Source of the DNA: Strigamia acuminata
Lineage: Eukaryota > Arthropoda > Chilopoda > Geophilomorpha > Linotaeniidae
Length of the DNA: 64,000 nt
Assembly (NCBI GenBank): GCA_949358305.1
Contig: OX442314.1
Coordinates: 27,265,118 to 27,329,117 of the forward strand
Direction of reading: 5' to 3'
Below, piece after piece: positions 33,191 to 46,100 of the stretch (position 1 is the stretch's first letter; the number at the start of each line of letters is the position of its first letter). The translations under genes and the position numbers were made by a program. The notes below the pieces were generated by a model. The model was not told where the DNA came from and did not search any database. It saw nothing but the letters and a program-made list of their open reading frames with translations.

Positions 33191-33977
33191 ATGAGTTTCG
33201 TTCCGAAGATACAGCTTTTTGGCAGTGCTTTGAATTTTTTCCTGCTTTATGCACTCGTCTCGTCCTATTCTCTCAACCGAATAAACCCTGACGGTTTGGA
33301 TGAACTAGACGATGATGCAAAGGCGAAACTAAACCAAGTTGTTGACGAATTCAATAGTGGCAATAAACAAGTAAGTAAAAAAAAAAAAAAAAAAATAATT
33401 CGCAGTGTGTTTTTATTTTTTTAATTAAATTATTATTTTCTAATGTAGCAAATTAGGAAACAGATTTTTATTCATTTATTCATTTATTTTTATTCAGGAA
33501 GCAAAGGAATTGCTGGACAATTCAGATCTGAGTCCAGAAATTAAAAAGGTTGTGGACGCAGCCATTGAAACGAATCCCGCAGAAGAGAAACAAATTCCTA
33601 CGGAAGCCGATGGTGACCAGGTCAAAGTTGACGATGTTGAAGCAGAAGGTAAAAATGATGTTGATGAGAACAAACCTGACATTAATGCAATGCCTTTGAC
33701 GGCGGAAGATGGAAACTGGTGGAAGGGAATTAATAAAGATGGATCCTTTCCCTACGTTGCCAAATTTGCCAACATGGAGAAAGAGGAGAGTGAAGACGAC
33801 TTAAATACACAGGAAGCGCAGAACAACTTCAATGCCATCTTAAACACCGTTAGATCGGCAACGGCGGATCTCGAAGAAGCCGTCAAACAGGGAAAAGTTG
33901 ACATGGAAAAGGCTTTGCAGCTGACTGATTTAGAGAACTTAGTTTCCTCTTTTCAGAACCCATTATTTGACCATTGA
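33191..33977 (+). CDS. Unrecognised secreted acidic protein
   Basis: Two exons, 33191-33370 and 33498-33977, phase 0, 219 residues. The start has a good context (AAAATGAG) and is followed by a signal peptide (FGSALNFFLLYALVSSYS). The mature part is acidic and helical, with LDELDDDAKAKLNQVV, EAKELLDNSDLSPEIKKVV, a central Glu/Asp/Val-rich linker, then a conserved-looking patch GNWWKGINKDGSFPYVAKFA and a C-terminal amphipathic helix. No cysteines in the mature part. I recognise no family. AATAAA at about 34011 follows the stop. It could be a lineage-specific cuticle, haemolymph or calcium-binding protein; that is a guess. Confidence 0.75.
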
Positions 33978-34197
33978 ATCAGTAACTACTGATTATTATA
34001 ACTGGATTTGAATAAAAAATTAAATCTCATTTCTTTGGGTGTATAATTTTTTTTTTTAATAATCTAATATTACAATCTAAAAATAAAACTTTCCAGTGGA
34101 TATTTTTTTTTCTTTTTCTCTTTTCTTCTTTTTTTGTAATATATTAAAATTCTCTCTCTTATTTTACATGATATACCAACTTGTTGATACCTGAAGT

Positions 34198-37100
34198 TTA
34201 TGTGTTACTCACAACTCTGCTTTCACTTCCGGCTTTTTTATGCAGATTAAATAAGACGTAATGGAGTACTAAATCATAACAGTATTTGTACTCGGTCTGA
34301 AAAGAAAGATAAATTGATTTACTATAAAGCTTTTATGTGAACATGCTTTTGCAATTCACCTCCCTATTCCTTATGGGATTCAACCATTGGCTTAACAAGC
34401 CACAAAACTTCTATGTAAACATCAACAGCCTTAAAATTTCCATTAAACTTTCCATTTGAATGCATTTTTTTTTACCAAACATACACTAGATCAGAACTTA
34501 TTAAACTGTGGGTCGCGAAATGACCCTAAACATACTTCAGAGTGATTTAATGACATTAATGGTGCTCTCAAACTTACAAACAATTAACTAAAACTACATA
34601 CAGGCCTATCGATCCAACGACATTAATATAGAGTTTGCGGGATGCATTTTTCCCTTATATTGTGCCACGTTAGACTATTTTAGTGCCATATCGTAAGGGA
34701 AAAATTTTTAGTGTATCGTTTTCAACACTAAATTAAAATATAGCGCAGCCAATAAGAATTGAAACACTATATTGTTAGCTCCGCCCATTGCAAATGGCGA
34801 TTATTTTGTTGTCCCGATCAAACACATCACAGTCATATGTACGTAGATTGAATGATAAGTGAGGCTCTAAATTGAATTTTAGGCCCAAAACCATACTTTA
34901 TAGGCATAATAATGGAATTTTATGCAGAAATTTGGACATTTACGTCCCCAAATTGAATTTTTAGGTCCAAAATTACTAACTGTCAGTAGTTGGCTGAAAT
35001 AGTGTAGTGATAAGGGAAAAGTGCAGCTTGCAAAAACTTATTTTATCATTTTTCCCTTACACTATTTTCATACTGTATAGTCTTTAACTGTAAAGGAAAA
35101 ATGCATCCCGCAAACTCTCTAATATCATTAAATCACTCTATTAGTTATCAAAAAGATAGATGAGATAGATGTTTTTATACTAAAGTGGAGGACCGGCAGC
35201 TTTTTTTGCTAACGGACTATAATATTGGAACTTCTATTATATTTTTCACATATGGTGTAATGTTTAAGGGGCAAGCTGACACCCTGGCCAGTCCGCCACC
35301 GCCGGCACTGGTCTGCAGAACATCATTTTTAGAAGCGCTGTATCAGATGTTGAAATCATTTTGTGGCATGTAAACTGAAGTTTACAATGATCGAAATCTG
35401 AGGGGATGGCGAATGCTCAATAAAAAAAATGTGTACGTGCCATATTTTCTATAAGCGCTGGTCTATGCCGCCTCACTGTTTTAACCGCTTGGAAAACATC
35501 TACTTCTTGGTGTTGTCGCACTTGCTCAATTGCGGAGTTCGCGGCACAGTAAACACCAACTCTGCTAGCTCCGTCACTAAATAAAAGTGAAAAATTGATT
35601 TTAATTTCCGGTGCATTCAACGTTTTTGTTGTTGGATACTAAAAACTGCCGTAAACCTTCATTACAAATACCAAAAAAAGCATGTAAACAGAAACTTTGA
35701 ATGAACCTACTGATATTTTACGACCGAATTTAATTTGTGTGTAAAGTTTACTAATGAGATTTTTTTTTCTTTTATTAATACAGCATTGTTGCCTGTGAAG
35801 CATACCTAGATATTACAAGAACTGGTCCAAACCCGGATCTCTGCCGCCATCTCTCCACCATATTCATGAGTTCTACAAGCGCATTAGTTGACGTTGGAAC
35901 TCGATGTCCCATTGGCCAACACATGAATTGGAAAAATTGAACTGTTTTTGGTTCTGCCTTAACACCAGCCATCAACTCTTGCAACGAAACTACCTAAGGT
36001 ACGAAATTAAAATCAATTTATTTCTTCCCTAAAACAAAATTATGTAAATAATAATTTTAATACAAAAGAACTTGGCGAAAATAATTAGATAAGGTAAAAA
36101 GAGATAAGAATTATTGGGTATAAAACAAAATCAAACATTCAAACCTCAGGACTATCAGGAGTATTATTGGTTGGTTGAAGTGCAACTGGTGTTTGTCTAT
36201 TGGGCTCGGATCGGAGCTGTAAGGATCATGCGGAATGTGATGCCAAATCATGCAAAAATTACTACAAAAATTACTTAACGACAAATCAAACTTAAAGACT
36301 AATTTAACTAATTGGGATATCCCTATGAGAGGATTTACCGTATTATTTTATGTAAAATTGCTTACTGATACTGAGCGTCGTATTTTGTTGTTTACCTTTT
36401 TATTGATTCTGAAGATCCATGTTCTCACGTTAGGATAATGGTTACTGGACACTGATTCTACAGTAAAAATAGGCCCATATTTGACTGTTTTGCCATTTTC
36501 AGGCCAAAAGGAAGGATATTGCTGTAATAGAGAAACATTTCTTGTTAGGAAGATTCCACGCAGTGTGCATTGACTTTTATATACCTTGTGTGGATCAATT
36601 TTTTCTTTTTCATTTTTGTCCCCATTAGTTTTTTCGTCTGTGGGTATCTGAAAATAACAAAATATTTTATTCAAAAATCTGTTTTCTATCGATCCAATTG
36701 ATCCGCTGTAATTCCTCTGACAGACAGCGCGAGGAGTCTTCGATTTGATTTGATTTCCAAAGAGGAAAGAAAGTAACAAAAGGTGCTTTTACTTCACCGG
36801 ATTCACGTGAATGACCGAACTTTTCAAGTGTTCGGAGTAGGGTTTCTCCTATTCGGGGCTTTTGGTAAAAGCGGTATTTCGGTATTCAATATTAAAAAAA
36901 ACCGGTAGATCGGTATTTTTCGTTTATAAAGTAAAATAAAATAGCTACAATGTTAAATATTTTTATTTTAATCGTAATGTTTTAATTGTAATTTTTTTTT
37001 TTAAATTATTATTTTGAATGGGTTGTAGCAGTTTGATGAATGTGGGATTATGTTATGTCATCAGGTGTTGGTTTTATTAGTTGAAATTGAATTTTTTTTT

Positions 37101-40100
37101 TAAATTGTTAAATTGAGAGTTTATAAGATTTTTAAGTTAAGAAATTCGATAAATTCTCATTTTTAAGTTAAAAAATCGATATATATTCTCATTTTTATGT
37201 GGAAAAAAAATCGATTAATTTCTAATTTTTACGTATAAAAATTGAAAAACTCACATTAAAGACACAACTAAAGACGGTATTCAGTATTCGGTATTTTCTT
37301 TAAAAATACCGGTTTTTGATAACGGTAAATACCGGTAGAGAAACCCTAGCAGAGCTATCAGAGGATATAAAGTAAATATTCCGTAAATTGCTTACTACAA
37401 CAGTCGAAGGATTGCATAGGATGACTACACTTTTGCAGTCGTGATCATACACCAAAGACCAAACGTCTCCCATTGTGTGTTTCATGGGCCATTCAGTTAC
37501 AATGTATTCGCTACATCTATCGTATCCCTGCAAAGTATCCAGACAATTGAGAAATTGTACGCCAAGATTTTAATTTGAGACTTACATCAACAAACACTGC
37601 ATTGATGTAATCTGTGCAGTCATTTCCTTGGAAGGACGTCAAGTAGGGCCGCGAATTATCGGCTGCAAATGTATTAGTTCTAAGCTAGGAGATATCTTTT
37701 GTTGATATCAAACAGTGGGGGAATTACTTACGTGGTACTACAATAACATCTCGATTTTTCTCCCTGTTTTCCAACCGGTGTCCACCGGCACAGTCTCCGA
37801 TGGTGAATTTCGGGGCCATTTTACAAATCTGCTGGAATTCTCGTTCGTAGTCGTTCATACGTTTCAGCCCCTTTCGCTGAGATTTCAGTTTCATTTTCTG
37901 TGATAAATCGGCCAAAGGGAACCATGAATTGCCACATACCACATATTCTTCTAATGTTTCGTAAATAAATTTGTACTGTTCCTATTTAACGACAGAAATG
38001 TCAGGTTTATTGCTCCCTGTGGACCACCGTGCATCAAATACACGGCACATTGTGATTTGCTACGTACCAATGTCTCCATAAGACCTTTTCTCGCGCTTCT
38101 TAACTTTTTACAGAAATTAAAAACATCAAACACACCATCTTCTTCGGAATACTCTAAATTTGCATCGATAGCAATGAATACACCGGTTCTGCCCGCACCA
38201 TCACTAAATCAATTTGGGTTTCAACATTACAACAGAAAAGTGTAAAACGTGTCAAACATTAGCGCTATTCCGAAATAAATAATAGGGGCATTTAAAGTTT
38301 TTCTTGTTTATAGTGTTTCTATAAACAGAATGGACGCCAAAAACATGCTTAAACCATCACCAAACGGATTTTTGAAACTTGAATGAGCTGATTGGATTAT
38401 TTTGAAATGTATCACAGTTACAAAAATAAAGATAACTTTTGATGTGTTTTGAATATTGTTAAAAACTTTTTTTCCACTGAAAGAGGAGAGTTTAATTAAC
38501 CTAGTTTAGTTGGTTTCAGATAATTTTTCTATTTCATAACTACACAGTGATCGAAAGAAAAAGCACTTTATTTGAAAAGATGGAGTGATTGTATATTTTT
38601 GCAACTGGGTTGTAGCATTGCTGCAGTGCACATTGCATAATGACGATTTAAAATTAGAATTTTAAGTGGGAATTACGAAATTATTTCGGAATACCGCAAG
38701 CAGATTGTAAAGTTGTAGCTTACTTGCAATGCACCACAAGTGGACCAGATTCTGGAATGGTTTTTAGGAATAGTCGAATTCGTCTTCTAAACTCCAACAA
38801 AGCGCTAGCGAATGGACAGCAATGCGAGTGCCATTCTGTATAATGGTATTGATACACAGTTCTCTCTTCTTCTCCCTGAAAATTGTTAAAAGTACCGAAT
38901 TGCAATCCAACTACACTAATTCTCCATAAAAATTTAGGGATTTATTTACCTTTTTCATTTTGATGGTTCTGATCACAAAGTTGGCAAGTTGTTCAATTTT
39001 AATCACTGTTACTTGAATCATTCCATATTGCTCTGTTTGGTTGACGTTGTTTGGCCAATATTGATTGCACATGACCTAAGTGGAAAGTTTTGAAGTGATT
39101 ATAGTTTTATAGTATTGTTGCACTGCAAATTATTGTGACAGCATCGTGTCTTAAAAGGACTGGAATGCATTCTTTCATTTTTGCAAGTGCAGTGGAATTT
39201 CTTTAAAGGTGTAGCGAGAGATAGAGATGTTATATATGGTTGCTGTCAACGCACAAATATGAAAACTATTCACCATTTAGAACAAATACATAAAGTAAAA
39301 ACTACTAAATATAGGCAAATCGTTTGAGTTCACTGCTCCGCCACACATTTCCCCACACATGGGGATTATCATCCCGCTGTCATTTACATGACTAAATTAC
39401 TCCCAAGCTTATTGCCCACATCCTCTTGTTTATTATGGGATTTATTTTTCTAAATTAAATTTGGTTTAGATTTACATTAAGTGTTTGTTTAATTCTGGCT
39501 GAAAAATAAGCAAACATCATTTATTTCTAGTGAAGAATTATTTTTGTGGGAAAAAATATTTTATTTATTTTTATATTTCTGCTTTTTTCTTAAAATTTAT
39601 TTCCGTATCACTTTGTCACGTGCATGGTCCTGACCCCCATTTTTTATTTTAAATTTTTCCAACTTTTCATTTTAATGAACCCCAACCCACCTGAAGTTGA
39701 AGCCTGAGTTTGTTTACACTTCTTTTTACTTTAACCACAAGTAGGCCGAATCTTATAAATATAAATAGTGTTGTCTACCAGCAAGCCGGAATTTCTAACC
39801 GCCTGACATGCGAATTGAACGGCGGCCATTACAAAGACGTCACACAGACCCGGACCCATTGCACGAATAACTTTGCGCGATTATTTGTTAAATTAATTCT
39901 ATACCAACCAGATTAATCGTACACAACATTGCTTTTATCATGTCAATATACTAAATAAATAATGCTCTTCAAGTTTACAATCGACATTTTCTAGATTCGT
40001 GAAAACAATCTGTGATAGTTTTTATTAACTGAAATATTTACTTTAAACACTTTCGTGAAACATCGCTGTATGCAGCACCATCATCGTAAAATGAAATACA

Positions 40101-43100
40101 TCTTCATTATTAATGTTTATCATTACTCCTTATATAAAAAAAAGAATGGGGCACTAAACCGTAGGAATAAGCCTGATTGCAGCAAGAACAGAAACACCGG
40201 CTGAAATTCAATTTCATTCAAGTATATTACATGTGAAAAAGAAAATAGGTTAGGTAAATAGAATGTAGGCCGAGTGAGATTTTAACCCACATTTATTATT
40301 GACCTTGCACTTAAATTGCTCATATTTTTTTTAAAAAAACATTTCTTTTTTTTTAAATTTTTATTTTAACTTTTAATTTTTTTCCTCTCATTCTTTCATC
40401 CTCATTCAAACATTCTATTTGAAGACTAGGGTTGAATGTTTGTTTATTTCCAAGAGTGTGTGGGATGTGTTGTTCTATTTAAAGCGCTAAGTTTACCCTA
40501 AGTTTCAAGATGGCGGCCTTGCTTACCTTTATGAAGTCAAATGTTTTAGTCAGCATGATGATGCATGGTGTTTGCACTTGCCAAACCATTCTCCATAAAT
40601 CATTGATAGTCTTCTCACTTGGCCCTTGAGTTGCTATGTAAGCATTTGGTTTTAAGATGCTCTAAATGGAATGTCTAATGTAATAATAGTGGTCATTTTT
40701 TTACATTTATTCTTGAGATACTTACATCAACCCAGGATGCATTGATGTAATCCGTATCCGGTACACCAAACATTGTATCCAGTACCACGCGGTTGTAATC
40801 GTCTGGAAAGGAAATTTCCAATCGGAGTTTGTCATAAGTTTTTGCAAGCAGAATTGAATTGATGATCATGTCACTGCACTGCAATCAATTATTCAACTCC
40901 AAGTTCGGCAATTGGATTGAGTGAGGCGAGCGAAATCATTCTTAATTTATGATACGAGTTTGATCTCTTATTAAAGCATTATTATTCCTTTGAAAATTTA
41001 ATCATTAAGGGGCCTATTATAAATTACATAACGCACCAATGGGGGGGAGGGGGTTTTAAATTTTGTTACGTTTCATGTAAAAAAAAATTTTTAATTTTAA
41101 ATAATCAAAATATAATCATTTTTTATATGATTTTTGGAAAATTAGGGGGGGGGGGGAATTTTAGTTTTGTTACGTTCAATGTGAACTAGCAACGTGACCG
41201 GTCTCTCAACCGCCCACGCTGCCCTTAGTCACGGTTGCGGCCATGGAGACGACCTGAGCAGTCAATAGTGCCGTGTGGAAGGCACAGTGATGATAATAGT
41301 GTAATGTGCTCGCTGCTCATGCTCATGGGGGAATGTATTGACCTCGAGATAAAGCGAATAAAGGCCGAAATAAACCTTGAACAGTGTGTATCGGTCTCGT
41401 CTATTTTCTCATTCACTCAATTTTTATCTACCAAAGTGGTAGATAAAAGGTTAAATAATGAATTAGTTTGTTGGATAATAAAAAATTAAAATGTATCTCC
41501 TTTGCAATCAAATGAATTGAATGGGTTTTATTTACTGAAATAAAAGTACTTGAATAATGCGCCACCTGTATTCAGATTATATCTGCGTAGTAAGAAACAA
41601 TGACGCTTCAAAAGAAAGCTGTCAAGTGTTTGCGCTATTGTCTATTACTGTTGCTGGGACAATATGTTTATTTCAGAGCTTGATATTGTGAAATGAACTG
41701 TCAAAAGCATGTTTGGCTCGTTGAATTGGATGAATGAGAGTGTCAGTCAACAAATAATAGGATTGGGCAACAGAAAACTTGAGAATAAAAATACTTGGAA
41801 TTCAGTTTCTAATCAGTTTAATGTCCAAATAAATTTTAGGCTTAATGCATTTGTACCACTAAAGATAAAGTTTCTGAGTCTAAGCCAAGTGCAATGTCCA
41901 ATAACAAGAATAATGGCTTACCGGTAAGTGTATTTGCTGCTCAGAACTAAGTATAACACTTTTGGTCACAAACTTGCAGATTACTCTCAGAGAAATGTTT
42001 TTAAAACTAAGTGAGGCTTATCATGGCACCTGTTAGTACTCATTTTTATTTGACAAGACAAGCTCTATGTTATTGTTTTAAAAAACAGATGCAACCTAAT
42101 TTAGTGAGTTTAAACAAGAAACTAATTCTTTTGTGTAGATTATATCAGTGTATGTCAACTTTCAGAAGGCTTAAATTGCTTGAAAGGATAAATTATGTTG
42201 AAATAGTCCTGAAGAAATTTATTTGTTTCCAGTGGCCCTATGCCAAAATAACTGTCGGCACGAATGTCGACGGTTCCGCACGATTGTGTTCTTTTTCTGG
42301 ATGATCAGCCACGAAGAAGCCGAAGATGTCTTATTGCTACTATAATATCGATTGGAGGTTGCTTGGTTCTTCCCTTGAATCGATTTTTGTTTCTTCTTGG
42401 ATACCAAATTTTTGACCAATTCAATTTAAAAGTTTGGTGTGATTTTCACCTTGCATTTTTTTATTTGCTTTGCTTTGCTAATAATTTCTCTGGTAAGGAC
42501 AGAAGGTGCAGTTTGTGACTTCAAGAACATCTGCCACTGACCTCTAAATGGTTTTCGGTGGTTTCCTTCGGTACAGATGTGTTTTAAGTTCTTAATTCCT
42601 AATGATATCATTAAATCCCACATTTAACTTAAGGCAGCACTTGGGTGGACAACAAAGGGCACCAGAGGGCCCTTATGTCCCATGACACTTTGAGCCAGAT
42701 GTCAATTTGTACCAGGCATCATTTAGTACCTAGCACCAATTAGGAGCAGACATTAATTGAAACCAGGCACTTATTTGCAATAGACTGCTTTATTAAGTGG
42801 CCCAAAGTCATGCCACTATGAAATCAGAAAGCATAAAAGCGTAAAACCTATAGTAGATTTAATATTAGTGAACAGATATGGACCGTAAAGATGGTTTTTA
42901 ATGATTGTTGTGGTAATCTGAAGAGTAGTTGTTATCACCCACAGTGTAACGGACTGATCGAGTGATTTAAAGCGACCATATGCAAGAATGTTATCTCATT
43001 TGTTGATAGATGGACAAGATTGGGATTTATAGATCGGGAAAGTGATGGCATACAGGTTTGCCTTTTGTAAGGATATACTGATAAAAGAAAATTTGAAGGT

Positions 43101-46100
43101 GAAGTTAAGCAAGTGCATGTTTGGAACAGACACCATGTAATCAATGCAGAAGGAGACTCTTTCAATACATAATGGGAAGAATACCTTGATTCCAATATCA
43201 AACTGAAAGTTTACTGTATGGTTTTTAGAAATAACAGATTTATTGATCTTTATTCAGTTTGAGCAATTAATGGTTTTAGACTTTTGGGTTTTTGTGTGCA
43301 AAAAAATGGAATTTTTTGTTTGAATTTGGCATGAGGACACGACACGAAGTACAGACTACAGTTTTCTTTTACGGTAGTGTCAATATACCGCATAGAAAAA
43401 TGTAAAAAGAGATGAAATATTTCTGAATTACTTACAGGGTATCATTTTTTTATTCTGAGTCTTGACTTCATTTGCTGGTTTTGAAGCATGTCTTGTGCTG
43501 TGTGTTTCCACCCTAGTTATCATCTGAAATAGAGAATTATTTGAATTATTTGTATTATATGAATGATATGTGATTTTTATATTTTTATTTTTATTTAATT
43601 TATGAAGAAAAGTGATGATTTTATTTATTGGGTTACGATTCGTCAACAGAATGTTTTTGAAAAATTTCACTTCTGAGATTTGCTTTTGTTTACACCGAAA
43701 ACCGACTGCGTAAATGGAAATCCGCTAATCATGAGTCATCTCGAAGATGTTTGGATTTTTATCTTCTTGAATGCACTTGTCTAGGTTCATGGAAAATTTC
43801 ACTTAAGTGACGGGAAGCTCAAGATTTCCTTCTATTTTTAGGTATATAGGCAAGTAGCCAAAGAACACTTTTTCTTCATCTTCTCTCGAGTTGTGCTGGG
43901 AATTTATGCTTTTAAGCAAGGACGCAATTGGAGAAATAACAAAAAAATAAATCCAAGAAAAACATGAATTTTACACATAAGAAATGCGCACTCAAAATTA
44001 TTGAGTTACTTTTTTGTGCGCAGGTGAAAATATGTGATAAGACTTTGAACATGTGCCAAACTTCACCTTTTTTTTCTTATTTTTTTTTTCTTTTTGCAAG
44101 TATTTCTTTTCATAGTTTCATTGGTATCTGCAAACTTTGACGTCAATCTCTGATGTCACGATAATAAAGTAGAGGGGTAGTTATCTAACATGAAATAGGA
44201 AATGGGTCGAAGATTTCAATTTCCTTGCATTTCCCACCTTGGAAACTTTTATTTTATTTTATTTTATTAAAATTGATTTCCTAAGCAAATGGCGTTGTAA
44301 AGAAAACGCGTTTTAGGTGTTGTTGGCGGATCACTGCACAAGCGCAGGAGATGCGCATGGGGCCCCAAATAACCAAAATAAAATATTTTTTTGTTTTTAA
44401 GCGATAAAAAAAATCTAAAAGTAATAATAACGATACTAAAGGCAACTTCCGCTGTGTTTTGGTCAATTAATTGTGGCAGAACACTCAAAAGTAATCATAA
44501 GCACATTAAAACAAAACAAATTTCAAACAAAAAACTCGTAAAACATCTCGAGTCAGATTAAAAGAGAAAAATTGTTGTTTATGTAGTTTATACTGCTTTT
44601 AGACAGCAAACAATTGCTGTAAATAGTGATAAACAACTCCAAAAACACCACTAATGTTGTTTTGTGAAGCATTATGCTGCCATAATTATTTTTCCTTTGG
44701 ACTTTTGTAATTTTAGTATCACTTGAGAAAATATCCTTATGAGAATTTGCACATTTGAAAAGCAAACAATTTCATGCAAACTCCACACACTTCATTTCTT
44801 GTTGTTGTTTGTACTCGCACAAACAATAAACAGGAATTTCCAATGCACCAACTAAGTTGTGGATGAGTTAAAAAGGGAAATTGATATCTAGTGTGATTGA
44901 TGACGCCTCGTTAACTTGAGCTGTAAACATGTTGTCAGCTAAAATTAGTGCAGTGTTTTGTTATGTAGAATTTCAACTGGAATATTTCAGGAATTTTGCC
45001 AAGCACGAGACGATGACTACACAAATTGTAGAACAAATAAACATTTTAGATTAATTGAAACAACCATTCAATCAACAAATTGATAGTTGATATTTGAGTG
45101 GATATATAGTTTTCCTCAAATATAATTACACAAGTTTCATCCACTAATTGGATCAACTGTTTATCCACCTACATTATATCAGGTTACAAACTGTAATTAC
45201 AAAACGTTATATAATTGAAACGACTAGTGTTCCATTAAATCTATCTTAGGTGCTAGCATAATGGCACACTTTTTTTTCTTTGTCTTTTTTCTTCTTCTTA
45301 GAATGGCTGCACATGTAAGTCATGGCCACACAGATGAATAATTAGATTTGGGTTAGTAAATTCATTTTTAAAAGATTCTGTTTTAGCTGTTTGTAGTGAT
45401 TTTACACAGAATGGAGAGCAAAAACACCCATAAACAAAAAACAGAGTGCTTTTTCAAGTGGTTTAGCCTAGTTTGCGCCTTTTTACAAGCAATTTCAAAA
45501 TAGTTTCCACGCAAGTTAGACAATGCTTGCAGGTGAAGCAAACACCACGAAAAAACGTGCGAACAAGCAGAATTCCAATGAAATAATTGTCCAAAAATTC
45601 GCTTATTGGGTGAAAATGAAGGAATTTAAATGATTAAATTATTAAATGATTAATTATTAAATGATTAATTAAAAGAATGTAAATAAAAATGAAAAATGCG
45701 TACCTGCCATTCACCGCGGAACAAAACTGGGTATTGACGCCGCTGTTCGACGTGTTTAGCGTAACTCGATAAAGGGACCGGTACGACTGGTATGGCTTTG
45801 AGTGCTCGCTCCTGCTCAGCTGTGGATAAAAGTCCTCGATTTAACATTGTCAACTGTAATTTAGCCGGCAAGACGGAATGGGTGTTCTCGACGGGCGAAG
45901 TGTCCCGGTGTCTGCGCCCCTTGGGTCTCCGGACAGCGGCTTCTCTTTCCCCCGTACCATACATGTGTTGCTCGCTGCCCTCCTTACTCCATACTTGCAT
46001 CTGTTTGTCTTTTCTTTTCTTCGCGTGCGATGCCAGCAGAACCCCATGAGCACCTATACGTAATCGCGGCATTCCGTTACGCTAAATCGCTCCCAATTTC

